Source: Paracoccaceae bacterium
GTDB taxonomy: Bacteria; Pseudomonadota; Alphaproteobacteria; Rhodobacterales; Rhodobacteraceae
NCBI GenBank assembly: GCA_028874915.1
Contig: JAPPHA010000034.1
Span: 37,612 to 101,611, forward strand
DNA length: 64,000 nucleotides
Reading direction: 5' to 3'
A program made the translations under genes and the position numbers. The notes beneath the pieces are model-generated. The model was not told the DNA's origin and made no database searches. It worked only from the letters and a program-made list of their open reading frames with translations. This document shows, one piece after another, positions 47,809 through 57,668 of this stretch (position 1 is its first letter; every line of letters starts with the position of its first letter).

Positions 47809-48739
47809 GAAAAGTCATAGTGTGCTCCGTTCCCTGCGTATGTTGAATCACTTCCTGGCGGCATCACGGTCAGGCAATATCCATCGGGCAGCCCAAAACC
47901 TGTCGCTCACGCAGTCCGGACTTTCGAAGAGCATTCATCAACTTGAGGAAGAACTGGGGGTCACGCTGTTCGAGCGATCGAGCCGGGGCGTTCGTCTGAC
48001 GCGGTTCGGAGAGGTGCTCTACGAGCGTGCAGCGCAGGTCGAAACCGAGTGCAAACTCATCGAACGCGAAATGTCCGAAATGGCGCAGGGTTTCCGGGGC
48101 AATCTCCGGATCGCTGCCGGTGCCGTGTGGTCATCGGTTCTGCTCCCTCAAGTTCTCTCACTGCTGCACACAAGGCTGCCGTCGGCGCAATTCACGATCA
48201 TTCGGAGTTCAGGGCCGCGGTTCGCTGATCTGTTTGACGAGGGCCGGATCGACATGGCGCTCGGGTCGCTTGAGGCCTTTTCGTCCGTGGACGACACTTT
48301 TGCGTGCGAACCCCTGTCGGAGATCGAGACACTGTTCCTAGCGCATCGCGACCATGAGCTGCATCGCAAGTCCGAGGTCACGATTGAAGATCTCGCGGGT
48401 TGTTCCTGGTCGATGTTCCGGCTGGATCCGGAACTGGTTCGACGCGTCGGAATTCTCTTTGCCACGAATGGGCTGCGACGTCCGCAGCCGACCCTGTTGG
48501 CCGATTCAGTCACGTCGGTGCTGGAGATGCTCCGATCGTCCAGGACTGTCACCTGCCTTCCGTCACCATTGCTGTCGATCGCCGAACCCTTCGGAGTCGT
48601 ACCGCTGGCAATAGACCTCAGTCCATGGACGTTTCAGTCCGGTGTCATGTTCCGGCGAACGGGCCTTCGATACCCTTTGCTTGCGGACATGCTTTCTATC
48701 CTGAGAGAAAAATATGGAAGCGAGCAGTCATTGCCTTGA
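47804..48739 (+). CDS. LysR-family transcriptional regulator
   Basis: 311 residues. The N-terminal helix-turn-helix is typical: LNHFLAASRSGNIHRAAQNL and SLTQSGLSKSIHQLEEELG, then LFERSSRGVRLTRFGE. The C-terminal ~220 residues form the effector-binding domain. It is divergent from tctB and probably regulates the tct-sulfatase operon in response to its ligand. An AT-rich, A-tract-bearing spacer (47760-47803) separates them. No good ribosome site precedes the ATG. Confidence 0.92.
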   Translation: MKKSHSVLRSLRMLNHFLAASRSGNIHRAAQNLSLTQSGLSKSIHQLEEELGVTLFERSSRGVRLTRFGEVLYERAAQVETECKLIEREMSEMAQGFRGNLRIAAGAVWSSVLLPQVLSLLHTRLPSAQFTIIRSSGPRFADLFDEGRIDMALGSLEAFSSVDDTFACEPLSEIETLFLAHRDHELHRKSEVTIEDLAGCSWSMFRLDPELVRRVGILFATNGLRRPQPTLLADSVTSVLEMLRSSRTVTCLPSPLLSIAEPFGVVPLAIDLSPWTFQSGVMFRRTGLRYPLLADMLSILREKYGSEQSLP

Positions 48740-49084
48740 GGCCGCTGCCACGGGGAACGACTGACACCCGTTTCCCAAGAACGGTCACGGGCCGTGCCAG
48801 CCGACATCTCTCTGTCATTTTGGGGAATTCATGCCCACGACTTTCATTGCATGTTGCGGATGCAACTCGCGGCAGCAACCGGCGCTGCCTGCGCGACCGG
48901 CATTCCCGAGCCATCCCATGTGTCGCGTGCGATCGGCTACAAGGACAAGAGAGACGGCAATCGCGCAGTTGCGCTTTCCGGAATGGCAAGGTTGGACGCC
49001 GAGAAGGGCTGGCTTCGACATATCGTGCCGAAGCCTTACCGCCGTCCTTGACGCCGATGTCATCGATGGCGCACTGGTACCGAA
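48740..49084. other. Intergenic gap
   Basis: About 345 bases following the LysR gene; short open stretches only, none recognised. It may contain more of the IS1634-type relic beyond the part I can read. Confidence 0.5.
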
Positions 49085-49426
49085 TCTTCATTTGAACTTG
49101 GCAGAAGCCGGATTCCATCCTGACATCCGCCCCCCATTGCCGCCGATCATGCAGCTCAAGGTCCCGCACCTTCACCGGGACGACGTCACCCTCGGATTCG
49201 GGGACCGCGCGGTCTTCGGGGAACAGCGTCAACTGGCGGGTTCCGGTCTTGCCTTCAAGCACCTTGATCGACCGGTGCCAGGCGGTGCGTTCGTTGTCGC
49301 CGATTTCTTCGAGACGCAGGACCTGCCTCTGGATCACGGGGCCGCTGGCCCACGGGCGTTCTCGACAAGGCTCCAGTACCAGTGAACCTTGCCGTCTTTG
49401 CGACGGGTCCTGCAGCGCACGAGCAT
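49085..49426 (-). mobile_element. IS1634/IS4-type transposase N-terminal relic
   Basis: The frame from ATG 49426 reads MLVRCRTRRKDGKVHWYWSL then VENARGP. After a frameshift near 49345 the protein continues VIQRQVLRLEEIGDNERTAW, RQLTLFPEDRAVP, VRDLELHDRRQWGA. This is the N-terminal domain of IS1634-group transposases (DGKxHxYWSLVE, LFPEDRA, RRPRQWGACW). The DDE catalytic part is gone. It closes the right side of the tct-sulfatase cluster. Confidence 0.75.
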
Positions 49427-49676
49427 GGAGGCATCGTCGCCGATACTTCCCTTGAATCAATGGGCTATGTCGGCACCACAGCGGTTTCCGGAGACCCGGG
49501 CATTGAAAACAAACACATTTGCCGCCGGAAACCCGCGAAATCGATTGAATCTGCACTCGAATCCCGGAAGTCGGTTTAGCACGCCAATCGGTGTCCTACA
49601 GCAAAGCCGGACGAGTTTACGTTAAACAGTTCGAAGGGGACGCAAACCGACGTCAAGAAACGGGGGCTTCAATGCC

Positions 49677-52600
49677 TCAACCGGCCACGACCTTTCCCGC
49701 TTGATAGAGCCAGCCTGGCATGGGGCGTTCCAGTTCCCACAAAATCTTCATCGGCCGTTCCGCCTCATGACTTCGGTAACGAGCACGGCCGAGGCAGTGG
49801 TATGGAAGGGTTTCACCCCGGCCGTCCCTTTTGCGTTCACGTACGAACAGGACAACGTTTGTACCTCGGGCCTGCTGTTCTATGTAGCGCCGTCCGGTGG
49901 GCGTATCCGGTGACGCCGTGTTCTGAGACTCCCAGTGAAACAGGGTCGGCGAGATCGGGTAGTCGGCATAGCGTGTTGTAGGTGAGTAGTCCCTGTCTGA
50001 TTTCTCCAGTGTGACGAACAGCAGATCCGTCCGTGTCGCCTCGTTCCAAAGGACCCCGCCCTGCGGAAGAACCAGTGCACCATGCTTGCCTGTGTGCCCA
50101 TGCGCAGCAGCGATCTCCCCAAGGGAATAGGTGGCGTGGCTTGCCAGTGGAACTTCGCCGGCGGGATCGAGCGGTTGAGAGACCATGCGAATGCGGTCGG
50201 CGAGAATCTCCAGGAGGTCACCGACTTCGCGACGCAGTTCCGGAGACCCGCGGACCCTCTTCAGGACCTGATCTGCTTCATCGATCGACTGACGACGACC
50301 GCCCAGAACTGCAAACAACATGAGGCCCAGACGATAATCGCGGCCCTGAAGCCCCGAGATTCCGTCGGGATGATCCGCCTCCAATATGTTCCGCCACGCC
50401 TCGATACGCTCGCGATCGTCCACGTGGATCAATCGGCCGATCGCTTTCAGGAGCGCGTCATCCACAACGCCCTGATCGAAGCCTGCGCGCCGGCGAAGCT
50501 CGGTGAAGCACTGCCGTGATCCGGGTCTTGCGTAGATTTCGTCGAGTTCGGCGCCAGCGTCGCGCATGAATTGACCGAGCCGTGTCTCGGGTCCAAGAGC
50601 CCGCAAGTCATCGGCGAGGCGCGCACGGGCGTTGAGCACCGCTGTTTTCAGGTTGTCCAGCACCGTCTTCTTGGCGACACGGTCCAGCTTGAGTGCACAT
50701 CCCGGGGGGAGGAGCGGAAAGTCGGCCTCTATGGCGCGCTTGACCTGATGTCGGGTGCCGCCAACCAGAGCCCGATAACGAACATCATAACGGTACTCGC
50801 GCCGAACCTGTCCCACGAAGTCCAGGACGGTCAGGACCCGTTTCCCCACGGCCCAGCGCAATCCTCGTCCCAATTGCTGGAGAAACACCGTGGCGCTTTC
50901 GGTCGGCCGCAGCATGAGCACAGTGTCGATTTCGGGAAGGTCGACGCCCTCGTTGAAAAGATCGACCGAAAAGATGGCTCGAATGTCTCCACGACCAAGT
51001 CTTGCGAGCGCTGCACGCCGATCGCCCCGCGGGGTGCTGGCGTCGAGCGCGACTGCCGGATAGCCGAAACCGGTGAACTGCGTAGCCATGAAGTGGGCGT
51101 GACCAATTCCCGCGCAGAATCCCAGCGCTCGCATTCGGTGCGGCTCGGTCACGAATTCTTCGACAGCGTGGCGGATCCGGACCGCCCGAATGTGATCTCC
51201 CGTAAACACGTTGTCGAGTTCGCCCGGAACAAAGCGTCCGCGTTCGAAGCGGACCGTCGAGAGATCCGTCCCGTCGTGCACCCCGAAATAGTGAAACGGG
51301 CAGAGCAGTCCCTGGTCGAGGGCATCCCAGAGCCGGGACTCCGAAGCGATGCGGCCGTCGAACCACTCCAACACCGACTTGCCGTCGGCGCGCTCGGGCG
51401 TCGCCGTGAGGCCAAGCAGAAACTTCGGTTTCAGACGCGACAACAGGCGTTCGTAGCTGGCAGCAGCCGCATGATGAAACTCGTCCACGATAACCACGTC
51501 GAAATCATCCGGAGCGATGTCGTCGATCCGGTTGGCGAGCGACTGCACCGAGGCAAAGACATGGCGACCGGCCTGTGGACGCTCGCCGCCGACCAGCCGC
51601 TCACCGAAACCCGACTCTCGCAGAACGAGTTGGAAGACCAGCTGGCTTTGACGAAGAATTTCGTCGCGATGCGCAACGAAGAGCAAGGAGTGACCCTCGC
51701 CCTGGTCGTGCAGCCGTTTGAAATCGAATGCCGCGATCCAGGTCTTGCCGGTACCGGTCGCCGCCACCACAAGATTGCGGTTGAATCCTGAGAGGCGCTC
51801 GGCTTCGAGGGCTTCAAGTGCAACGGCCTGGTGAGGCTTCGGCGCGACGTCAACCAGCAGAGACAACAGTGTGCCGTCATCCAATCCGGCGTCGCCCCGC
51901 TGTTTCGAAAGCGCGAGGTCGAGACGCCGTCTGTCACGCTGGGGCGTATAGTCCTCGAACTCCGGCTCTTGCCAATACTGTTCGAAGGTAGCCGCAAAAC
52001 GCTCGATCACCTCGGGATTCTCGGCCGCGCTCACGCGCACGTTCCATTCCAGGCCGTCAACCTGGGCGGTGTGAGTGAGATTTGACGAACCGATGTAGGC
52101 GGTATGAAGGCCACTGTAGCGGTGGAACAGCCAGGCCTTGGCATGAAGCCGGGTCCTCGCGACTTCGTAGGACACTTTCACTTGCGCGCCGAGGTCAACC
52201 AGTGCGTCCAGCGCACGGCGTTCTGTCGATCCGGTATAGACGCTTGCGATCACGCGAACCCGTGCGCCCTCTCGCACGCGTTTTTCAAGTTCGGAACGGA
52301 ACAGTCTCAACCCCGAATAACGTACGAACGCACACAGGAGATCGATCCGATCGGCACTCGGGATCTCTCGCGTGATCTCGCTCGCAATCTGGACGTCACG
52401 CCGTCCATTGACGAGAAGGCTGGTCTGACGAAGCGATAGTGTCGGACGAAGGCCCGGTCTGGGCGCCTCGCCCAGGGTGCAGTGTTCGACTGCTTCCAGG
52501 AGCAGACGTGCAGCACCGGCGACCCGGTCGTCAGCCATTGCTCCATGTTCGAAAAGAACCTCCACCATCCGGTTCGCAAGGGCGATTTGCATGGCGGACT

Positions 52601-52802
52601 GCTTGTCGCTGTCATCGGGAATTCCTTCAAGCGCACGGCGAAGAAGTTGGTACACGTGACGGGCCAGGAGTTCGGGACGGACGGTTGAGTCAGCCGAAGT
52701 GACGTCAACCCACCAGCCTTCCGCCGTCCGAGCATCGATTTCCGCCTCCAGAGAGGAGGTCAGCAGGTCTTCGTAAAGCCCGGAATACAGTCGACGCGTC
52801 AT
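49677..52802 (-). CDS. PLD-nuclease / SF2 helicase / DUF3427 fusion protein
   Basis: 1041 residues from ATG 52802 (MTRRLYSGLYEDLLT). The N-terminal ~300 residues hold a phospholipase-D-type HxK motif, His220-x-Lys222 in TRLHAKAWLF, followed by YIGSSNLT. The helicase core has Walker A ATGTGKTW (Lys353), DEFHH as the DEAH-like box, LTATPERADG, and motif VI LQQLGRGLRWAVG. The C-terminal ~250 residues fit DUF3427. Such fusions are scattered in genomic islands and are suspected of nucleic-acid defence or repair. Located beside broken abortive-infection genes. A nuclease plus helicase role is plausible but unproven. Confidence 0.88.
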   Translation of the reverse strand: MTRRLYSGLYEDLLTSSLEAEIDARTAEGWWVDVTSADSTVRPELLARHVYQLLRRALEGIPDDSDKQSAMQIALANRMVEVLFEHGAMADDRVAGAARLLLEAVEHCTLGEAPRPGLRPTLSLRQTSLLVNGRRDVQIASEITREIPSADRIDLLCAFVRYSGLRLFRSELEKRVREGARVRVIASVYTGSTERRALDALVDLGAQVKVSYEVARTRLHAKAWLFHRYSGLHTAYIGSSNLTHTAQVDGLEWNVRVSAAENPEVIERFAATFEQYWQEPEFEDYTPQRDRRRLDLALSKQRGDAGLDDGTLLSLLVDVAPKPHQAVALEALEAERLSGFNRNLVVAATGTGKTWIAAFDFKRLHDQGEGHSLLFVAHRDEILRQSQLVFQLVLRESGFGERLVGGERPQAGRHVFASVQSLANRIDDIAPDDFDVVIVDEFHHAAAASYERLLSRLKPKFLLGLTATPERADGKSVLEWFDGRIASESRLWDALDQGLLCPFHYFGVHDGTDLSTVRFERGRFVPGELDNVFTGDHIRAVRIRHAVEEFVTEPHRMRALGFCAGIGHAHFMATQFTGFGYPAVALDASTPRGDRRAALARLGRGDIRAIFSVDLFNEGVDLPEIDTVLMLRPTESATVFLQQLGRGLRWAVGKRVLTVLDFVGQVRREYRYDVRYRALVGGTRHQVKRAIEADFPLLPPGCALKLDRVAKKTVLDNLKTAVLNARARLADDLRALGPETRLGQFMRDAGAELDEIYARPGSRQCFTELRRRAGFDQGVVDDALLKAIGRLIHVDDRERIEAWRNILEADHPDGISGLQGRDYRLGLMLFAVLGGRRQSIDEADQVLKRVRGSPELRREVGDLLEILADRIRMVSQPLDPAGEVPLASHATYSLGEIAAAHGHTGKHGALVLPQGGVLWNEATRTDLLFVTLEKSDRDYSPTTRYADYPISPTLFHWESQNTASPDTPTGRRYIEQQARGTNVVLFVRERKRDGRGETLPYHCLGRARYRSHEAERPMKILWELERPMPGWLYQAGKVVAG

Positions 52803-52842
52803 GACCGGCCCCAACGGAAGTGCAGGGTTCTCAGCGCTCGTG

Positions 52843-53490
52843 TCACCATAAGAATCCGACGCGTTCCTTCATGGCCTGCGTCCTCCCCCTGGGCTCGCCG
52901 GACAGCCGATCGATCAAGTTCGTGGACATGCGGCGAAATGAATCCACTGTTACCTCTTCTGTGAGCGCTTCCGCCAGGGCAACCGGCAGCAGAATGCGCA
53001 CATCGAGCAGGAAGCGCGGGTTGGTCAGCTTGGCGATCATTCGCACTCGGGCATGGGCACGGGAGCTCGCCTGGCCGGAAAACTCGAAATACCGCCCCAA
53101 CATCTCGGCATGCGAGCGATATCGAAGTTCCTGAAGACCTCCAGTCCGTACGCGAGGTCGCAGAGACCGCGCCCCTGATCGCGCCACAGCAAGGCACGCA
53201 GCTTGGTCGCCAGCATCTCCTCGTGCAAGAGCATCGAATTGGCCGCTTCGTCCGAGAACCCGTGTTTGTCAATCTTCAATGGCAACGACGCCGGACCGTC
53301 GAACGTCCGGATCTCGCAAGTGCCGATCTCGACCTCAAGCCAGGTCGGCACCCCACGGCCACCTTCGGCATTGACCCGGAAGCAAAACTTCGGCGCAACA
53401 GGATCCTGATCGAACCGCGCTCGCCAAGCCACGGTTCCAGCACGACATTCAGTCGATAGAATTCGGGACCGATCGGCCACCGGACGTCCG
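52843..53490 (-). pseudogene. AbiEii-type nucleotidyltransferase toxin relic (frameshifted)
   Basis: Pieces in different frames join into the C-terminal half of an AbiEii/AbiGii protein: WPIGPEFYRLNVVLEPWLGE; RFDQDPVAPKFCFRVNAEGG and VPTWLEVEIGTCEIRTFDGP; LLHEEMLATKLRALLWRDQG and RGLCDLAYGLEVF; then RYFEFSGQASSRAHARVRM and LTNPRFLLDVRILLP. At least two frameshifts. The N-terminal nucleotidyltransferase signature is missing. It lies divergent from the intact AbiEi gene 0.35 kb away, whereas AbiEi and AbiEii are normally in one operon. Confidence 0.75.
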
Positions 53491-53795
53491 AACCGGCCCG
53501 ATGTCTCGGAGTCGCGCATCTCAACCTTACAGGGGCACGATCCGAAAAACCTTCTTGGGAAAGAAATGCCGTCCCGGATTGTCGCTGATTCACTGAAATC
53601 CGCCGCCATGAAACGTGGGACAAACCCGCCGCTTCAAGTCCAAACATTCCGTGATGCAACAACCGCCACCCGAGCTGGTAGGGCGGGATGACGTCCCCAC
53701 CGGCACCCACCTTGCGGTCCAGCGCAACAGATGGAGCCCGCCCAGACAAGAACATGGCCGATGAAGCGGACTTCTTGATTAACGCATGAAACTAT

Positions 53796-53810
53796 AGTCA
53801 TTATATGACT
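53796..53810. promoter_or_regulatory. Palindrome upstream of abiEi, candidate operator
   Basis: AGTCAT-TAT-ATGACT, six-base arms with a three-base centre, 35 bases before the abiEi start and followed by a possible -10 box TAGAAT (53815-53820). AbiEi proteins repress their own operon by binding inverted repeats, so this is a natural operator candidate. Confidence 0.5.
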
Positions 53811-53845
53811 AACATAGAATATACCGAAGTCCCTTCCCAATCACC

Positions 53846-54640
53846 ATGCCCTGGCTCATCTCCGCGCCTTTCTTCAGCGCCAACCCGGTCTTCCGTCGGG
53901 ACGAATATGCCGCGGCCGTTGGCCGCCGTCCACAGGACAGGGTCGTCACGGCAATGCTCGCCCAGCATCTCCAGGCCGGCAACATCCGGCGCATCGCCCG
54001 TGGCGTCTTCGCCTCGGTGCCCAAGCATGCCGACGCTGCGACATGGCCGGTCGACCGTTTCCTGGCCGCCTCCCGTCTGCGCCATGGCGGGGTGATCGCC
54101 TATCACTCGGCCCTCGAACTGCAAGGATTCGCCTTCACGGAGTGGAATGACGTGCAGGTCATCGCGCACGGAGGACCCGGCTTGTTCGAAGCGGCCGGTT
54201 TCGCCTGCCGGTTCGTCAGGCCGCCGCGCGGCTTCACGCCCCCGGATGGCATCATGGCGATGGACCGACTGGGGCAAGAGGTCAGGGTGACAACGATCGA
54301 GCGGACGATCGCCGATCTGTTCGACCGCTACAATCTGGCCGGGGGCGCAGAGGAACTCTTCAACTCCCTGGATCTGGTGGTGCGGATCGACGCCCCGACG
54401 CTCGTCCGCTACGTGCGTGCGCTCGGCAAGGCCACTGCCGCCGGCGCCGTGGGATTCTGGCTGGAGCGTGAGCGGAAGCGGTTGGGCGTCCCGGATGCCG
54501 CGCTCAAGAAGTTTCGTACGCTCATGCCGGATCAGCCCCGGTATGCTCTTGGTGCCAAGTCGGGCGAGGGAAAGACAGCGAAGGGTTGGAACGTCATTCT
54601 CCCCGTCGACGTCCTCGAACGCCACTTCGAGGGACTATAG
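53846..54640 (+). CDS. AbiEi-family antitoxin (type IV toxin-antitoxin)
   Basis: 264 residues from ATG 53846. The N-terminal winged-helix reads FSANPVFRRDEYAAAVG and LQAGNIRRIARGVFASVP, followed by the conserved IAYHSALELQGFAF, then the antitoxin C-terminal domain with TTIERTIADLFDRYNLAGG. AbiEi represses transcription and neutralises AbiEii without direct contact. It is intact, but there is no same-strand toxin behind it; the only nearby AbiEii is the broken divergent copy. Confidence 0.88.
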   Translation: MPWLISAPFFSANPVFRRDEYAAAVGRRPQDRVVTAMLAQHLQAGNIRRIARGVFASVPKHADAATWPVDRFLAASRLRHGGVIAYHSALELQGFAFTEWNDVQVIAHGGPGLFEAAGFACRFVRPPRGFTPPDGIMAMDRLGQEVRVTTIERTIADLFDRYNLAGGAEELFNSLDLVVRIDAPTLVRYVRALGKATAAGAVGFWLERERKRLGVPDAALKKFRTLMPDQPRYALGAKSGEGKTAKGWNVILPVDVLERHFEGL

Positions 54641-54785
54641 ATGGCGGCCCATTGTCATTCCGGTCTTCAGTTCGCAAATTGGAGCGCATTGCGCGGGCGA
54701 CTCCCGATTCGGCCGGCAGGACCTCGACCTCGACCGTTGATGCGCCGGACCGCTCTGTCGATCGCATTTTCCGGAGGACACCGAC

Positions 54786-55682
54786 ATGAGACACCATCTG
54801 ACCTGCGTCCTGGCCGCGCCAGCCATCTATTCCCTCGCGGCCTGCGATGGGAGCGGCGATTTCGGGTCGCGGCCGGCCTTCGGTCTCGATGACATCCGGG
54901 AGCTCACCGGCCTGTCCGCGCCGATCGAGACGTCGGCAGAGCAGCAGGCGCGTCAGCAGGACATCGTCTCGCGCGCCGATTCCCTGGTCGTTTCCACGAT
55001 GCACACGGAACTCGCGCTTCCGGAGGGGACGCTCACGGTCCGCCAGGTGTCGGAGTGCTCCGGGGCCGAGTGCCAACTGCTCGACCCCACAACCGGCGAC
55101 ACCGAGACGGTCGTCCTCGACACGGCCGTGATGGGGCTCGGCGATGCGGAAGCCATCGGCTCGGCGCATGGCATCACCCTGATGTCGAGGACCGGGAGCC
55201 AGATGGGTGTCGAGGCGACCTCGCTCGGCGCCTGGATGGAACACGGCTCGTTCGCGCTCAAACGCCTGCACGCGGTCGGCGAGGAGGTGGAGAGCGATAC
55301 CCTGCATGCGGTGGCCCTGGGAGATCTCACCGACCGCCCGTTGACCGGGTCCGCCTCGTGGCTCGGCATCATGGTGGGAACGCCTGTTTCCGGGGACGAT
55401 CGGGGCGACCGGCTGGTGGGGACGGTGGCGCTCAACTACGACATGGCCGCGGGCGCGCTCGATGCCGGGTTCAGCGGCATCACGAACATCGACCGCGGGA
55501 CGGCACATGGCGTCGAGGCGGTGATCTTCTCCGACCTCACAGTCGGGCCGGACGGGACCTTCGCAAGAGGCCAGTCGGGTGCGCGCATCCAAGGCGGCTT
55601 CCACGGTGCCGGCCACGCCGAGACGGCGGGGATCTTCGAGCACTCCGACATGATCGGCGCGTTCGGTGCGAAGCGGCAGTAG
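54786..55682 (+). CDS. Transferrin-binding-protein-like beta-barrel lipoprotein
   Basis: 298 residues from ATG 54786, with GGAGG eight bases upstream. The signal peptide ends in a lipobox SLAAC, so Cys20 would carry lipid. The C-terminal ~130 residues fit the TbpB B/D barrel domain found in transferrin-binding and Slam-exported surface lipoproteins: the tail IQGGFHGAGHAETAGIFEHS and IGAFGAKRQ is diagnostic. No Slam gene is in the window. Surface display is an inference. Confidence 0.85.
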   Translation: MRHHLTCVLAAPAIYSLAACDGSGDFGSRPAFGLDDIRELTGLSAPIETSAEQQARQQDIVSRADSLVVSTMHTELALPEGTLTVRQVSECSGAECQLLDPTTGDTETVVLDTAVMGLGDAEAIGSAHGITLMSRTGSQMGVEATSLGAWMEHGSFALKRLHAVGEEVESDTLHAVALGDLTDRPLTGSASWLGIMVGTPVSGDDRGDRLVGTVALNYDMAAGALDAGFSGITNIDRGTAHGVEAVIFSDLTVGPDGTFARGQSGARIQGGFHGAGHAETAGIFEHSDMIGAFGAKRQ

Positions 55683-55902
55683 GCGCCCGATCAGAGGAAG
55701 CCCTCTCTGGCTATGGAACCTGGCCTTCCCGTTCCCGCATCCTGCGAGCGAATTTACTGGCGCGCATCCGGGCCGCCGGCCGGTCGCCGATGCCACCTGC
55801 CGCCGAACGAAAACACACTTACTGGGGAAGGCGGTTCACGGCGAAGCCTCGCCGTGTTGACTATGTGTTGATCGCGCGAAATTCAGCCAATATCTGGTAT
55901 CG

Positions 55903-55974
55903 AAAGTCCTTGAAAACATCAATGTTTTCAGGGGCTTCTTTGGTTGCGGTGGCTCGCAACCCCCGAGACCGACA
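55903..55974. repeat. 72-bp dispersed repeat, copy A
   Basis: Ungapped match to 63908-63979 with 63 of 72 bases identical by my alignment, same orientation. It contains a partly decayed terminator-like stem (55905-55936), a CCGCAACCA segment read on the minus strand and a CTCG-N7-CGAG hairpin conserved in both copies. It marks the left side of the toxin-antitoxin block that holds an integrase relic. Possible att site or dispersed element. Confidence 0.7.
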
Positions 55975-56135
55975 TTCGATCGAAGTCCCGGTCTGATCCG
56001 CTGTAACCCTATGAATTCCGGGAAGGTTCTTGCAGCAACAGTGCTCATTGACTGGAATGTAGCAATCATATCGCGAGCGCTACCTACGATCCAGCCCTGT
56101 GGTCGGAGCACAGTGCTGGGTCAAGTTCGCCCATA

Positions 56136-56385
56136 TCACCCCACAGGCCAGTAGACTCGTCTCAGTGGCACCAGTCTTTTCGCTTCGGTGTCCATTTGCT
56201 CGTAATAGTCGATGAGCAGCTCGACGAGTTCGTCAAGACCCACTAGGGTCCCGAACCTCTCGCTCCGATTTTTGCTCCTTCCCGGCCATCGCCCCGGATT
56301 CAATGGGCTCCTTCTTCACCGAGTCTTTTGTTTCCGAAATCCCCTGTTCTCCCAGTTCCTGCTGCTCGGGTTGCGTTGTCCGCAT
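56136..56385 (-). pseudogene. Short coding relic behind a strong promoter, unidentified
   Basis: From ATG 56385 a frame of 50 codons (MRTTQPEQQELGEQG...) ends at 56233. A second frame overlaps and continues TLVGLDELVELLIDYYEQMD then TEAKRLVPLRRVYWPVG to a stop at 56136. Joining the two with one frameshift gives a protein tail typical of acidic C-terminal helices, family not identified. A near-consensus promoter precedes it. Confidence 0.35.
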
Positions 56386-56405
56386 CTACCAAAACCAAAA
56401 CTAAG

Positions 56406-56434
56406 ATTTTATTTTTGGAACGATAAAATACCAA
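56406..56434 (-). promoter_or_regulatory. Near-consensus promoter in an AT-rich pocket
   Basis: On the minus strand, -35 TTGGTA (56429-56434), 17-base spacer, -10 TAAAAT (56406-56411). The surrounding ~80 bases are much more AT-rich than anything nearby. It would start transcripts 10-15 bases before ATG 56385. Confidence 0.5.
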
Positions 56435-56481
56435 ATCACGGACTTGGCTATTGCTTTAGAGATCAAATGACCGGCGAGACC

Positions 56482-56700
56482 TCAAAGCATCGGCGAGTGG
56501 GCGAATGGCGAGTACGCCGACCTCCCCGTCGGTTTGTCAGTGAGTGTCGCGCGAACTGACGACGGCGGGGATTCTGATCGGCAGATTCGGAGATCGCGGT
56601 AGCTGTGGTCCCGTCTGTGAAGGAGCAGGACAAGAAGATCCTTATGGATCGCCTCGGGCAGCACGAGGGGAACGAGGAAACTGGTGTCGAAATAGCGCAT
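56482..56700 (-). pseudogene. VapC-type PIN toxin, broken
   Basis: Starts as a normal PIN-domain toxin, MRYFDTSFLVPLVLPEA, with the first catalytic Asp at residue 5. After about 17 residues all similarity stops and the frame runs into a short nonsense tail. The start lies 18 bases after the Phd-type antitoxin stop, the normal operon layout. The remaining catalytic acids are absent, so it should be inactive. Confidence 0.7.
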
Positions 56701-56718
56701 TCGAACCGAGCGCCAATC

Positions 56719-56993
<275 letters not shown>

Positions 56994-57503
56994 TAGCGGG
57001 CTTCTTTCGAGTGGGATACAGCCGCGACCCTGGGTTCTCCCTTGTCCGCTTGTCCTCATTAGCTATCCGGGACGCGCATGAAAAATGCCGATCGCCGGAA
57101 AATCCATGCGCGGGCGGCATGCCCTGATGCCGGCATGGATCGGTAAGTGCTGTCAACGGACGAGGACGATGGCATCGGCATGCCGAGGATCCTTCGCCGA
57201 GCGCATCTGCCGATCCATCGGGAGGGGCCGGCCTCCGGCCCATACGTGACCCAACCCAGCGGCGCGGCGCCGTAACCCGACTTCCGCAATGCCGCAGCGA
57301 GCGCCGCATTTCCCAAGTCCCAACCGGAGAATACGCTCACCGCACCCCTTTCCTCAGTTGCTCGACAACCGGTGCTATCCGGCGCAACTGTACTCTCGTC
57401 TGTCCGTCAAATCCGGGGCTTTCCGTCGCGTACAGATGTGCGGGTCGTCGCTTTGCGGCGTTTCTGTGTCGCGTGACATTTCAGAGTCACATCCCGCTCC
57501 CCT
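56994..57503. other. Intergenic gap
   Basis: About 500 bases between the antitoxin operator and the integrase fragment. Likely holds eroded integrase or cargo sequence. No family match is readable. Confidence 0.45.
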
Positions 57504-57668
57504 CTCATCGGTCGCAGCTTCGCCATCGCTTCGGAGACCACAGCGCGTTACGGGCATCTCGCGGACGACCCCCTGCAGCGGGCGTCAGAGCGGATCGCTT
57601 CATCGCTAAAGCAGGCCATGAGCGATCAAGGTAAAGAGGGGAACCAGCCGACGGCGCCGGATGCATGA
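57504..57668 (+). pseudogene. Tyrosine recombinase (phage-type integrase) C-terminal fragment
   Basis: The frame reads LIGRSFAIASETTARYGHLA then DDPLQRASERIASSLKQAM to a stop at 57668. That is the C-terminal end of phage-type integrases (xxGHSxxATTARYAHLADDPLxxASERI). The nucleophilic Tyr is codon 57549-57551. The catalytic Arg and His segments upstream are not found, so only the tail survives. Confidence 0.7.

Noticed and set aside
48696..49556. 286-codon open frame on - as an intact gene
   Set aside because: Only its middle matches the IS1634 transposase N-terminus and that part needs a frameshift to join its true start at 49426.
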